A stretch of 34,409 nucleotides of DNA, from assembly GCF_900184895.1 (NCBI RefSeq), contig NZ_FXZK01000019.1, positions 1-34,409 of the forward strand, given 5' to 3'. A program made the position numbers and the translations under genes. The stretch's first letter is position 1; every line of letters begins with the position of its first letter. The DNA is from Flavimaricola marinus (GTDB lineage Bacteria; Pseudomonadota; Alphaproteobacteria; Rhodobacterales; Rhodobacteraceae). Under the pieces are notes generated by a model. The model saw only the letters and a list, made by a program, of their open reading frames with translations. It did no database searches and was not told the origin of the DNA. Shown in pieces: positions 15,042 through 24,026 of the stretch.

Positions 15042-16177
15042 TGGCCGAGGTAAAGGTTCGCGATCTGGTGAAAGTTTACGGCCGCCAACTGGCTGTACGG
15101 GGCATTGACCTTGATATCCCTGATGGCGCGTTTGTCGTTCTGGTGGGGCCTTCGGGTTGCGGTAAATCAACGACATTGCGGATGATTGCGGGGCTGGAAA
15201 GCATCTCGCACGGTGAGTTGCTGATTGATGGCAAGCGCGCCAATGACCTGCCGTCGCGGGATCGCGGCGTGGCGATGGTGTTTCAAACCTATGCGCTTTA
15301 TCCGCACTTGACCGTGAAAGAAAACCTCGCGTTTTCATTGAAGTTGGCAAAGGTCGATCCGGCCGATCGGGAACGTCGAATTACCGGCGCAATCGAGGCT
15401 TTGGAGCTTCAACCCTATCTGGATCGCCGCCCGTCCGAATTGTCCGGTGGTCAGCGTCAACGGGTTGCCATGGGCCGTGCGATCGTGCGCGAACCGGAAG
15501 TTTTTCTGTTCGACGAACCTTTGTCCAATCTGGATGCGAAGCTGCGCAACCAGATGCGTGTCGAAATCAAACGCCTGCAACACCGGCTGGGCGTCACAAC
15601 CATCTACGTTACACATGACCAGATCGAAGCCATGACTTTGGCCGATGTCATTGTTGTCATGAAAGATGGCGAGATTGCCCAGCAAGGCACGCCGCTCGAC
15701 GTCTTTGAAAACCCGGCCAGCAAATTTGTAGCGAGCTTTATCGGATCGCCACAGATGAATTTCTTTGACGGTGTGATCAAGCAGACTGACGCAGGGTTTG
15801 CCTTTGTGACCCCAGATATGACGATCCCGCTGGAGGCTGACAAGTATCAGGGTGCTTTGCGCGACGGGCAGCGCGTGACAGGTGGCCTGCGCCCCGAAGA
15901 CATTATTCCCCACGGCCACGGAATGCAGCCGGAGGGCGGACTTTCGATCAAAGCCGAAGTGTCCCTGACGGAACTTCTGGGCAATGAAAGCCTGTTGTTT
16001 GCGCGGTGCGGAACAGTCGAATTCGTCGCGCGCATGCAGCAGCCGCGCGTCGTCAAGGATAGCGAGTTCCTTGAATTTCATATCGCGGGATCACGGCTGC
16101 ACCTGTTCGATGCGGACACAGAACTGTCGTTAAGAACGACCCGGAACGACAACTTTAACGAGGAGGAAAGAGAATGA
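15041..16177 (+). CDS. ABC transporter ATP-binding protein, sugar (CUT1) type
   Basis: A 378-residue ATPase of the MalK/UgpC group. Walker A is GPSGCGKST (~37-45), the Q loop is FQTYALYPHLT, the signature is LSGGQRQRVAMGRAIV, Walker B is VFLFDEPLSNLD, and the switch is VTHDQ. The C-terminal ~130 residues (GGLRPEDI onwards) form the TOBE regulatory domain. It starts on the last base of the dehydratase stop codon and ends in an ATGA overlap with the binding-protein gene. It powers the importer made of the next three products. Confidence 0.95.
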   Translation: MAEVKVRDLVKVYGRQLAVRGIDLDIPDGAFVVLVGPSGCGKSTTLRMIAGLESISHGELLIDGKRANDLPSRDRGVAMVFQTYALYPHLTVKENLAFSLKLAKVDPADRERRITGAIEALELQPYLDRRPSELSGGQRQRVAMGRAIVREPEVFLFDEPLSNLDAKLRNQMRVEIKRLQHRLGVTTIYVTHDQIEAMTLADVIVVMKDGEIAQQGTPLDVFENPASKFVASFIGSPQMNFFDGVIKQTDAGFAFVTPDMTIPLEADKYQGALRDGQRVTGGLRPEDIIPHGHGMQPEGGLSIKAEVSLTELLGNESLLFARCGTVEFVARMQQPRVVKDSEFLEFHIAGSRLHLFDADTELSLRTTRNDNFNEEERE

Positions 16178-17403
16178 AACTTAAAGGAAAACTTATGGGA
16201 ACGGCCGTGGGCGTCTTGCTTGCCGCCGCACCGGCTTTTGCGCAGGAGGTTCAGTTGTTTCACGACAAAGGCTTCTGGTCGGAGCAACTGCAAACGGTCG
16301 GGGATGCTGCGAGAGAAGCAACCGGCGTTACCATCACAGAGACGCCCTATGCGAACGCCGAGCAATATAAAGCGTTTGTGCAGGCCTCGATTGCATCGGG
16401 CGAAACCCCCGACATGTTCACATGGTGGACCGGTGCGACCTTTGCCGAGCTGGTGAGCAGCGGGCAAATCGCGCCGCTCGACGACTTGTGGGCCGAAATG
16501 ATCGCCAATGGCGGTTATGGCGAAGCCTCTAAAGAACTGTTTATGGTGGATGGTCAGGCATATGCTGTGCCGCTTTTGCTGGCCCGTTGGGTCGTGCTTT
16601 ACAACAAGCCGCTTTACGCAGAGTTGGGTTTGGAAGAGCCGAAAACCTGGGACGAACTGATGTCCAATGCTGACGCTATCGTGGCGGCCGGAGAAACCCC
16701 GTTTCTTGCCACCGTACACGAAGGCTGGCGTGGCTTTATCTGGTTCCAGGAATTGCTGTTGCGTATGCATCCAGAAGCCTACAACGGCTTGAATGACGGC
16801 TCTGTCGCCTATGACGGACCAGAAGTGCGCGCCGTGTTCGAGGCATGGTCCGATATGTATGCCAAGGGCTATTTCTCGGACCCGCGGTCCACGGAAGAAT
16901 TCAACGACTATGTGCGTGGCGCGGGTGCCATGTATCTGATCGGTGAATGGGCCGCGGGTCTCGTTGTCGAGGCGGGTGTTCCGGCCGACGATCTAGGCGT
17001 GTTTATTATGCCCAATGCCGTTGAAGGCGCACCTGCGGCGGTTATCGTCGAAGGGTCCCCACTTGTAGTATCAGTTGATGGTGCTCAGGATGAAACCGTA
17101 ATGGCGGCGTTGCGTTTCTGGGTATCGGATGAAGGGGCGAATGCCTGGGGCGAGGCCACGGGCAACTACATCGGCAACAATTCCGCCGAGGCACCGAACG
17201 CGATCGTTGCAGAAGTAAATGCAGATATCGCCGAGACAGGTGCAGCCGCCTACTTGCGCTGGTGGGAAGCTGTTCCGCCTGATCTTCAGGGTGAATTGGT
17301 CGCGGAAATGAACCGCTTCATGCTTGACCCGACAATGGAGACGGCAGACGAGGTGATGGCCACGATGCAATCATTGAATGCCGCCTATTGGGCCGACCAA
17401 TAA
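16174..17403 (+). CDS. Sugar ABC transporter substrate-binding protein (family 1)
   Basis: A 409-residue periplasmic binding protein. MKLKGKLMGTAVGVLLAAAP-AFA is a clear Sec signal peptide with cleavage after residue 23. The mature part has family 1 features: TPDMFTWWTGATFAELVSSG, YNKPLYAELGLEEPKTWDEL and GAMYLIGEWA. Family 1 proteins of CUT1 systems bind mono- and oligosaccharides or glycosides. Start overlaps the ATPase stop (ATGA). GAGGAGGAAAG-like purines precede the ATG, giving a strong ribosome site as needed for an abundant protein. Confidence 0.94.
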   Translation: MKLKGKLMGTAVGVLLAAAPAFAQEVQLFHDKGFWSEQLQTVGDAAREATGVTITETPYANAEQYKAFVQASIASGETPDMFTWWTGATFAELVSSGQIAPLDDLWAEMIANGGYGEASKELFMVDGQAYAVPLLLARWVVLYNKPLYAELGLEEPKTWDELMSNADAIVAAGETPFLATVHEGWRGFIWFQELLLRMHPEAYNGLNDGSVAYDGPEVRAVFEAWSDMYAKGYFSDPRSTEEFNDYVRGAGAMYLIGEWAAGLVVEAGVPADDLGVFIMPNAVEGAPAAVIVEGSPLVVSVDGAQDETVMAALRFWVSDEGANAWGEATGNYIGNNSAEAPNAIVAEVNADIAETGAAAYLRWWEAVPPDLQGELVAEMNRFMLDPTMETADEVMATMQSLNAAYWADQ

Positions 17404-17419
17404 CTGAGGATTGATGAAA

Positions 17420-18370
17420 ATGGACCGCGCCGCCAAAGACAAAGCATTGCTCGACCGTATCGGGATAGATCAGATCGCCCGGAACGCGCGGGCACGGCGG
17501 CGCGGCCAACTTGGACTGGGGCTGGTGTTTATGGCCCCTGCCTTGATTATGGTTGTTGGCGTATTGCTGGCGCCGGTGTTGTTTAATATCTGGCTCAGCT
17601 TTACCAAATGGCGCAAATTCACGGGCTTTGGCGAATATGCGGGTTTCGCAAATTACGAGCGCCTGCCATCCAACCCGTTTTTTAACGAGGCCCTAATCAA
17701 CACCGCCATCTGGGTCGGCGCATCAGTAGTATTTCCGATCGCACTCGGGCTTGGCATGGCAATGTTCTTTCGCAATCTGCGCGGTGCCGAGACTTTCAAG
17801 AATATCATCTTCATACCGCGCATATTAGCCCCCACTGCGGTCGGCGTTTTGTGGTTTTACGTCTATGCACCCGATGGCCTGCTGAACCGCGGGCTCGGGC
17901 TTGTGTCGGGTCGCGATGTCGATATCGGATGGCTGTACAACGATGCCACCGTGACGCCCGCGATCATCGCCACCTTTGTGTGGCAAACCGCCGGTCTTGT
18001 TATGGTGCTGCTGCTTCTCGGCTTGGCAGCGATCCCGAAGGACCCGATCGAGGCGGCCCATATTGATGGTGCAAGCCGGTGGCAAATTTTCCGCTACATT
18101 ACTTTGCCATTGCTGATGCCGACCCTGTTGATGGTCACTATTCTATCCGTGTTGGCTGGCTTCACGGTGTTCGATCTGCTGTGGGTCATGGGGGCGAATT
18201 ACCCCGGGCAACGCAGCCTTGCTCTTGCCGTGTTCATGTATTTCGAGGCTTTCCAGAAAGGCAGCTGGGCCTTCGGCTCTGCCGTCGCGGTCATCATCGG
18301 CTTGGTCGTTTTGTGTGTGACATGGTTCCAGACTGTGCTTCAGGCCCGAGTAGACAGGATGACACGCTAA
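17420..18370 (+). CDS. Sugar ABC transporter permease (MalF-like)
   Basis: An inner-membrane permease of about 316 residues with six predicted helices. The N-terminal cytoplasmic tail (IARNARARRRGQLGLGL) is followed by VFMAPALIMVVGVLLAPVLF. The coupling (EAA) loop EAAHIDGASRWQIFRYITLP contacts the ATPase. ATG codons at 17414 and 17420 are both possible; GAGGA at 17406-17410 leaves nine bases to the latter. Its TAA overlaps the ATG of the partner permease. Confidence 0.93.
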   Translation: MDRAAKDKALLDRIGIDQIARNARARRRGQLGLGLVFMAPALIMVVGVLLAPVLFNIWLSFTKWRKFTGFGEYAGFANYERLPSNPFFNEALINTAIWVGASVVFPIALGLGMAMFFRNLRGAETFKNIIFIPRILAPTAVGVLWFYVYAPDGLLNRGLGLVSGRDVDIGWLYNDATVTPAIIATFVWQTAGLVMVLLLLGLAAIPKDPIEAAHIDGASRWQIFRYITLPLLMPTLLMVTILSVLAGFTVFDLLWVMGANYPGQRSLALAVFMYFEAFQKGSWAFGSAVAVIIGLVVLCVTWFQTVLQARVDRMTR

Positions 18371-19251
18371 TGGCATTTGATATATCAACACTGGATCTTG
18401 ACGCCATCGAGCGGCGCGAAGCCGCCAAGAACAAGGGCAGTGCGCTCAAACTGGTCGCGGCCATCGGGTTTGCCTTGCTCTGGATTGTACCCTTCTACTT
18501 TCTGGCGATCTCGATCTTCAAATCCAGCAACGAATATTCGCGCAACCCGCCTTTGGCCCTGCCCGAAGGGTTAGCACCTTTCTGGGACAACGTTGCCCGT
18601 GCCTGGGAGCTGGGAAGCATGGGGCAAGCCATGATGAACTCTGCATTCTATGGCACGGTCGGGGCATCGCTGGCGGTGTTCTTTGCCGCAATGGCAGCCT
18701 TTGCCATTACGCGTCTGGATATCCCGTTCCGCAACGGCTGGTTCATGCTGATTTTCGCAGGCACAGTGTTTCCGTTCCAGATGTATCTTATTCCGCTTTT
18801 TTTCGGCTATCAGAAACTGGGGCTTCTGAATTCGCATATGGGCATGCTTCTGTTTTACACCGCAATTTGCGTTCCATTCCCGACGTTGGTGCTGCGCAAC
18901 TTCATGTCCGGCCTGTCGCGCGAAATGGACGAAGCCGCGCGGATGGATGGGGCGAACGAATTCACCGTATTCTTCCGCATAATTCTGCCCAACACGATTG
19001 GGCCGATGACTGCGGTGTTCTTGCTGCAATTCACTTGGATCTGGAATGATATGTTGTTCTCGACCGTGCTCGGAAACCGCTTGGAGACGCGCTCGATCAT
19101 GAATGCGTTGTTGGTATTCCAAGGTAGCTATTCATCGATCGGGCCGAATATCGTACTGACAGCGGCCCTTCTGGCCTCTCTTCCCAGCATTGTGTTGTTC
19201 TTTCTGCTTAGACGACACTTTATGCAGGGATTGCAGGTTCAACAATCTTGA
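18370..19251 (+). CDS. Sugar ABC transporter permease (MalG-like)
   Basis: A 293-residue partner permease. The EAA loop is EAARMDGANEFTVFFRIILP, and the protein ends LLRRHFMQGLQVQQS, typical of MalG-type CUT1 permeases. The ATG at 18370 overlaps the preceding TAA by one base. The first cytoplasmic segment (STLDLDAIERREAAKNKG) is short and charged. Confidence 0.93.
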   Translation: MAFDISTLDLDAIERREAAKNKGSALKLVAAIGFALLWIVPFYFLAISIFKSSNEYSRNPPLALPEGLAPFWDNVARAWELGSMGQAMMNSAFYGTVGASLAVFFAAMAAFAITRLDIPFRNGWFMLIFAGTVFPFQMYLIPLFFGYQKLGLLNSHMGMLLFYTAICVPFPTLVLRNFMSGLSREMDEAARMDGANEFTVFFRIILPNTIGPMTAVFLLQFTWIWNDMLFSTVLGNRLETRSIMNALLVFQGSYSSIGPNIVLTAALLASLPSIVLFFLLRRHFMQGLQVQQS

Positions 19252-19263
19252 AAGGGTCAAAAT

Positions 19264-19983
19264 ATGGCACTTCTCAAAAGCGCAAAGTCTGGCCGCCCGA
19301 TGCCATTGGCGCGACAGGTATATGATGAGCTGCACAAGAGAATCCTCAGGTTTGAGCTGAAGCCCTATCAGGTTCTGTCTGAGGCTTCGGTCTCAGAGAT
19401 GTTGGGGGTAAGCCGAACACCGGCCCGTGAAGCGCTTACAAAATTGGCAGAGAACAAATTTGTCGATGTGGTTCCACAGCGTGGGTCGCAGGTAGCACCT
19501 TTGCGTCTCGAGGACCTTGACCGGTCGCAGTTCATGCGCGAGGCCCTAGAAGTTGCATTGCTGCGACGGGCCATGTCATCGGGCGAAGGGGCTGCTTTGG
19601 TCAAAGGGCTGCGCAAGGAAATAACCTTGCAGCGCACATATGTGACATTCGAAGACACCGAGAGCTTTTATGCGTCTGATGAAGCATTTCACGGTCTTAT
19701 CGCGGAATATGCCAAACAGCCAAGCGTTCTGCCCGAAATCCTGCGCCTCAAAGATCACATGGACAGGTTCCGGCATCTGATGGTGGCGGCCGTCGAAGAT
19801 CTCGACACCATTATCAAACAACACATTGCCATAGCGGATGCAATCGAGGCCGGCGACGAGGCGCTGGCCGAAGAACGCATGATCAAACATCTACGCCGCA
19901 TTTTTGATTACATCGATGAAGCTCGCGACAAATTTCCTGACTATTTTGAACAAAGCGAAGAACATGTTAGGGCCGCAAGATGA
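19264..19983 (+). CDS. GntR family transcriptional regulator (FCD subgroup)
   Basis: A 239-residue regulator. A winged helix occupies residues ~15-80 (LSEASVSEMLGVSRTPAREALTKLAENKFV), followed by an all-helical FCD ligand domain with FYASDEAFHGLIAEYA, IIKQHIAIADAI and MIKHLRRIFDYI supplying the Asp/His metal positions. FCD regulators usually sense sugar acids or other carboxylates and repress catabolic genes. It lies inside the operon 12 bp after the transporter and overlaps the lactonase gene. The 30-bp palindrome at 12982 is its probable operator, making the operon self-regulated. Confidence 0.92.
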   Translation: MALLKSAKSGRPMPLARQVYDELHKRILRFELKPYQVLSEASVSEMLGVSRTPAREALTKLAENKFVDVVPQRGSQVAPLRLEDLDRSQFMREALEVALLRRAMSSGEGAALVKGLRKEITLQRTYVTFEDTESFYASDEAFHGLIAEYAKQPSVLPEILRLKDHMDRFRHLMVAAVEDLDTIIKQHIAIADAIEAGDEALAEERMIKHLRRIFDYIDEARDKFPDYFEQSEEHVRAAR

Positions 19984-20849
19984 ACATCCGCTTCCTCGGA
20001 GACTTGCGCGATGGCGTTGGCGAAAGCCCATTTTGGAATCCAAAAGATGGCAGGGTTTGGTCAGTGGATATCACTGGCAGGGCGCTCATTGCCCGCGATC
20101 TTGCGAGCGGTAAGACGGCAGATTTTGCAACTGACGATCTACCGACGGCGCTTGCACTCGACCTGGATGGGGGGGCGATTGTTTCCTTCGCCCAAGGTGT
20201 GGCGCGGTGGCACGACGGAAAGACTGGCCCGCTGATCCAAGCCGAATCCGATCCAATGATGCGGCTGAATGAAGGGGCCTGCGATCCGTCAGGGCGCATG
20301 TGGGTCGCAAGCATGGAAAACAATCTGACGGATAATTTACAGCCGCGCGAGCAGGCGCGCGCGTGCGGGCGGCTTTTCCGGATTGACGCGCATGGTGCGG
20401 TGCCTCTTTCCGATCCCGAATTTGGAATACCGAACACCATGGTTTGGTCGCCTGATCGTGATCGGTTTTATCTTGGCGATAGCCTGCGCAATACGATCTG
20501 GGTTTGGGATTATGACGATGCGACGGGTGAGATTTCTAACCGCCGCATTCATGTCTCGGGTGGGCCCGGCGTTCCGGATGGATCCTGTATGGATGCCGCG
20601 GGTTTTTTGTGGACCGCGCGGTTCGGCGCAGGGCGCGTGATCCGGTATGACCCAAGGGGAAAACCGGACCGTGAAATCATGTTGCCCGCGCAAAACCCAA
20701 CGGCCACTACGTTTGGGGGGTCGGATTTGTCTACCCTAATCGTCACATCCGCGCGGTTCGGGATGGAGAATCCGGCGGATGCGGACGGGGCGATGATGGC
20801 GGTGCAAACCGATGTCATCGGGCAGCCCGAAAACCGATTTGTCCCATGA
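19980..20849 (+). CDS. SMP-30/gluconolactonase family lactonase
   Basis: A 289-residue six-bladed beta-propeller. The metal ligands expected of the family can be placed at Glu15 (GVGESPFW), the Asn in GIPNTMVWSPD, and the Asp in VPDGSCMDAAG. LGDSLRNTIWVWDYD and LWTARFGAGRVIRYDP are typical blade sequences. Such enzymes hydrolyse sugar lactones to sugar acids, the step between the dehydrogenase and the dehydratase here. The gene overlaps both neighbours by four bases. Confidence 0.92.
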   Translation: MNIRFLGDLRDGVGESPFWNPKDGRVWSVDITGRALIARDLASGKTADFATDDLPTALALDLDGGAIVSFAQGVARWHDGKTGPLIQAESDPMMRLNEGACDPSGRMWVASMENNLTDNLQPREQARACGRLFRIDAHGAVPLSDPEFGIPNTMVWSPDRDRFYLGDSLRNTIWVWDYDDATGEISNRRIHVSGGPGVPDGSCMDAAGFLWTARFGAGRVIRYDPRGKPDREIMLPAQNPTATTFGGSDLSTLIVTSARFGMENPADADGAMMAVQTDVIGQPENRFVP

Positions 20850-21850
20850 CGGCCGACTTTGAATCCCGCTGTCAGGCGTTGGTGGTCGAACTCGGCTTGG
20901 GAAATGCCGATGACATTCAATCCATAGAGCCGCTGACTGGCGGGGTTGCCTCGGATATCGGCAAGGTGGTGTTGGCCGACAAAGCAATTTGTATCAAGTT
21001 TGCATTGCCAAAACTCAAGGTCGCGCAAGACTGGCGCGCCCCTGTTCATCGCAACACCGCTGAATATCACTGGCTTCGCACAGCCGTACAGATCGCCCCG
21101 AACATGGCACCCAAACTTTATGGAAGATCGAAGACACAACATGGTTTCGCCATGGAATTTCTGGATGGCAAGGACGTCTATCTCTGGAAAAATGCGTTGT
21201 TGCAGGGGCAGCAACCTCGCGGTGAGGCGGCTCGCGTGGCGGACGTGTTGGGGCAGATACACGCGACCTCTGCTCGGCCGGAATTTGACCGCAGCCCGTT
21301 TCAGAACCGTGATGACTTTGATGATTTGCGGATAGACCCGTATCTGCGCTTTACGGCGACGCGTCATCCGCAGGTGGCGCGCCAGATCATGGCCGTGGCA
21401 GATGCTATCTACGCTAACGATACAGTGCTGGTGCATGGCGATGTCAGCCCCAAGAACATCATGATCCGTGGCGATGCGCCGATCATTCTGGATGCCGAAT
21501 GCGCAACGATGGGCGACCCGAGTTTCGACGTTGCTTTTTGCCTGAACCATCTTGTCCTTAAGGCGTTCCACCTTGCGCAGATGCGCACAGCTTTGCGTGC
21601 TGAACTGGTCGGGTTCTGGGCGACCTACGCGCCCCACATTCATTGGCAAGGCCTGGGAGACCTCGATCGCGACGTAGCGACTTTGTTACCTATGCTGATG
21701 CTTGCACGGGTCGATGGGAAATCTCCGGTCGAGTATCTGGATGCCACGACAGCCGATCATGTGAGAACCGTTGCGCTGCGCCTTATTGCGACACCTCCCA
21801 AGACACTTGATGGCGTTATTGATCACATTTTTCAAACATTCGAAGGGTAG
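20846..21850 (+). CDS. APH-fold kinase (aminoglycoside phosphotransferase family), metabolic role likely
   Basis: A 334-residue phosphotransferase. The catalytic loop is VLVHGDVSPKNIMI with Asp199, the Mg-binding Asp216 is in IILDAECATMGDP, and the nucleotide lysine is probably Lys51 (CIKFA). The fold includes antibiotic kinases, choline kinase and methylthioribose kinase. Its place in a sugar operon, overlapping the lactonase gene and five bases before an enolase paralogue, argues for a small-metabolite substrate such as a hydroxy acid or sugar acid. Antibiotic resistance is unlikely. The substrate is unknown. Confidence 0.85.
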   Translation: MTADFESRCQALVVELGLGNADDIQSIEPLTGGVASDIGKVVLADKAICIKFALPKLKVAQDWRAPVHRNTAEYHWLRTAVQIAPNMAPKLYGRSKTQHGFAMEFLDGKDVYLWKNALLQGQQPRGEAARVADVLGQIHATSARPEFDRSPFQNRDDFDDLRIDPYLRFTATRHPQVARQIMAVADAIYANDTVLVHGDVSPKNIMIRGDAPIILDAECATMGDPSFDVAFCLNHLVLKAFHLAQMRTALRAELVGFWATYAPHIHWQGLGDLDRDVATLLPMLMLARVDGKSPVEYLDATTADHVRTVALRLIATPPKTLDGVIDHIFQTFEG

Positions 21851-21855
21851 AAGCC

Positions 21856-23169
21856 GTGTCAGAAATCACATCCGTTCAGGGCCGCCGTGTGTGGGATTCG
21901 CGCGGCAATCCAACCGTTGAGGTTGAAGTGGGTCTTGCCTGTGGCCATTTCGGGCGTGGTATCGCACCGTCGGGTGCATCGCGCGGCACACGCGAAGCCA
22001 TTGATTTGCGGGACGGTGGCAAAGCATTGCGCGGTATGGACGTGCAACGTGCGCTGACGTCCGTGCAAGATAGTATTGCACCCGCGCTACTGGGGCACAA
22101 TGCAACCGATCAGGCAGGGATCGACGCAACCATTCTCGCGCTTGATCCGTCACCGCTGAAAGACGTGCTCGGCGGGAATGCGACCGTGGCGACGTCTATG
22201 GCTGTCTTGCACGCGGCTGCCGCTGCGGCGCGAAAACCCTTATGGCGCCATATCGCGGATCACTACGGGCAAACACCAACGTTGCCCTTGCCTGAAATTC
22301 AGATTTTCGGTGGCGGGGCACATGCAGGGCGGCGCGTCGATATTCAGGATTTCATGGTCATGGTGCCGGGTGCCAAGACCTTTGACGAGGTGATGGAGGT
22401 CACCTCCGAGGTCTATTTTGCAGCTGGCGCTATCATGAAACAAAAGGGGCGATTGGCTGGGGTGGCTGATGAGGGCGGTTGGTGGCCGATCTTTGACAGC
22501 AACGAGGAGGCGTTGGAAACGCTAACACTGGCGATCGAAAAGGTCGGTGAAAAACCTGGCGATCGCGTCGTTATCTCGCTTGATGTGGCAGCGTCGGAAT
22601 TTTGCACTGATGGCCGTTACCGCCTTGCACTTGAAGACCGTGACATGGGTGCGGATGGCCTGATCGACCTGCTGGGCACTTGGATTGACAGCTATCCGAT
22701 TGCGTCGATTGAAGACCCCGTCAGCGAAGATGATCCTGCAGGGATGGCTAAATTCACCCGCCGTTTTGGTGCGCGGGTTCAGATTATCGGTGATGATTAT
22801 CTGGTTACAAATGCCAAGCTCGTGACTGAGGCTGCGGCACAGAAAGCCTGCAACGCGGTGCTGATCAAAGTGAACCAGGCCGGGACGATCACCGAAGGCG
22901 TTGACGCGTTCAAGGCAGCAAATGCCGCCGGATACCGCAGCGTGGTTTCAGCCAGATCAGGCGAGACCGAGGACGTCACAATCAGCCATCTCGCAACGGG
23001 CCTTGGGGCTGGGCAGCTTAAGGTCGGGTCGTTCACGCGGTCTGAGCGCATGGCGAAATGGAACGAATGCCTGCGCATCCAAGATACACTTGGACGCGAC
23101 GCCTTCGTGGGCGGCGCACCACTTGCAAACACATGGTGGGGCCGAAAAAATAATGGAGAACAACGATGA
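21856..23169 (+). CDS. Divergent enolase paralogue (phosphopyruvate hydratase-like)
   Basis: A 437-residue enolase. Conserved: Glu206 (ADEGG), metal ligands Asp243 (SLDVAASEF), Glu286 (SIEDPVSEDD) and Asp313 (IGDDYLVTN), the base Lys338 (IKVNQAGT), Arg367-Ser368 and Lys389 (GQLKVG), plus His156. Changed against canonical enolases: the second catalytic glutamate of QEFM is Asp165 (IQDFM), the histidine of SHRSGETED is Ala366 (SARSGETED), the loop SGASTG reads SGASRG, and NGGxHA reads GGGAHA. It starts with GTG five bases after the kinase gene and overlaps the next gene. It is not the housekeeping enolase, and a related 2-phospho acid is a plausible substrate. Confidence 0.9.
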   Translation: MSEITSVQGRRVWDSRGNPTVEVEVGLACGHFGRGIAPSGASRGTREAIDLRDGGKALRGMDVQRALTSVQDSIAPALLGHNATDQAGIDATILALDPSPLKDVLGGNATVATSMAVLHAAAAAARKPLWRHIADHYGQTPTLPLPEIQIFGGGAHAGRRVDIQDFMVMVPGAKTFDEVMEVTSEVYFAAGAIMKQKGRLAGVADEGGWWPIFDSNEEALETLTLAIEKVGEKPGDRVVISLDVAASEFCTDGRYRLALEDRDMGADGLIDLLGTWIDSYPIASIEDPVSEDDPAGMAKFTRRFGARVQIIGDDYLVTNAKLVTEAAAQKACNAVLIKVNQAGTITEGVDAFKAANAAGYRSVVSARSGETEDVTISHLATGLGAGQLKVGSFTRSERMAKWNECLRIQDTLGRDAFVGGAPLANTWWGRKNNGEQR

Positions 23170-24026
23170 AATTTCTGAGACTTGGCCCTGTAGGCACTGA
23201 AGTTCCCTGCGTTTTGGACGCCGGGAATACGGCGCGCGACATATCCATTATCATCCATGATTTTACACCCGAGACTATCCCGGCAATCGGCGCGTTATTG
23301 GCGGACGTGGACCTTTCCACTTTGCCTATCGTCGAACAAGACGGCGCGCGCATCGCCGCACCCATGACCCAGCCCCGAAACGTCTATTGCATCGGCCTGA
23401 ACTATTCTGATCACGCCGCAGAGGCAGGCATGGATATCCCCGCCGAACCGATCTTGTTCAACAAATCCGCAGCGACATTCTGCGCGCCCAATGCGCCGAT
23501 CCTGTTTTCACCGAAGATGACGAAACTCGACTGGGAGGTCGAACTGGGGATCGTGATCGGCAAGCGGGCGCTGAACATCACCAAAGCCGACGCGCTTGAT
23601 CACATTCTGGGCTTTACTGTCGTCAATGATCTGTCGGAACGTGCTTGGCAGTTGGAGCGCGGCGGGCAGTGGGCGAAGGGCAAAAGCTTTCCGAACTTCT
23701 GTCCCACCGGTCCATGGATCGTCACGCCCGACGAGGTTGGCGATGCTGCGGCTTTGCCTATGTGGCTCGACGTGAATGGCGGGCGGATGCAGACCGGGAA
23801 CACAAACACGATGATCTTCGATGCCGCGACAATCGTCAGTTACTTGTCAGAATTCATGGTGTTGGAACCGGGCGATTTAATTTGTACGGGCACGCCTCCC
23901 GGTGTCGGCGCGGGCATGAAACCCCCAAAATTTCTCAAAATTGGCGACACCGTGAGCCTTGGAATTGAAGGGTTGGGGTCACAAAGCCAAACTGTGGTTG
24001 CGTTGGAGGGATCATTATGGACCTGA
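23166..24026 (+). CDS. Fumarylacetoacetate hydrolase family protein (probable 2,4-diketo-3-deoxy-sugar-acid hydrolase)
   Basis: A 286-residue FAH-fold enzyme. The metal site is Glu124 and Glu126 in KLDWEVELGIVIG plus Asp155 in TVVNDLSERAWQ; the ending region ICTGTPPGVGAGMKPP is typical. Family members in L-fucose and L-rhamnose oxidative pathways cleave 2,4-diketo-3-deoxy acids to pyruvate and a hydroxy acid. The next two genes (a DHRS6-like SDR and an epimerase) are the same partners as in those operons. Overlaps enolase by four bases and the next SDR gene by ten. Confidence 0.9.
   Translation: MKFLRLGPVGTEVPCVLDAGNTARDISIIIHDFTPETIPAIGALLADVDLSTLPIVEQDGARIAAPMTQPRNVYCIGLNYSDHAAEAGMDIPAEPILFNKSAATFCAPNAPILFSPKMTKLDWEVELGIVIGKRALNITKADALDHILGFTVVNDLSERAWQLERGGQWAKGKSFPNFCPTGPWIVTPDEVGDAAALPMWLDVNGGRMQTGNTNTMIFDAATIVSYLSEFMVLEPGDLICTGTPPGVGAGMKPPKFLKIGDTVSLGIEGLGSQSQTVVALEGSLWT

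Noticed and set aside
20549-21649. Minus-strand frame of 366 codons opposite the lactonase and kinase genes
   Set aside because: It spans the junction of two well-supported genes and has no motif.
20846-21850. Antibiotic resistance gene
   Set aside because: The APH fold alone suggests it, but the gene overlaps and lies within a sugar operon and is as divergent as metabolic kinases.
21856-23169. Housekeeping enolase
   Set aside because: Key active-site positions differ and the gene is placed in a catabolic plasmid operon.
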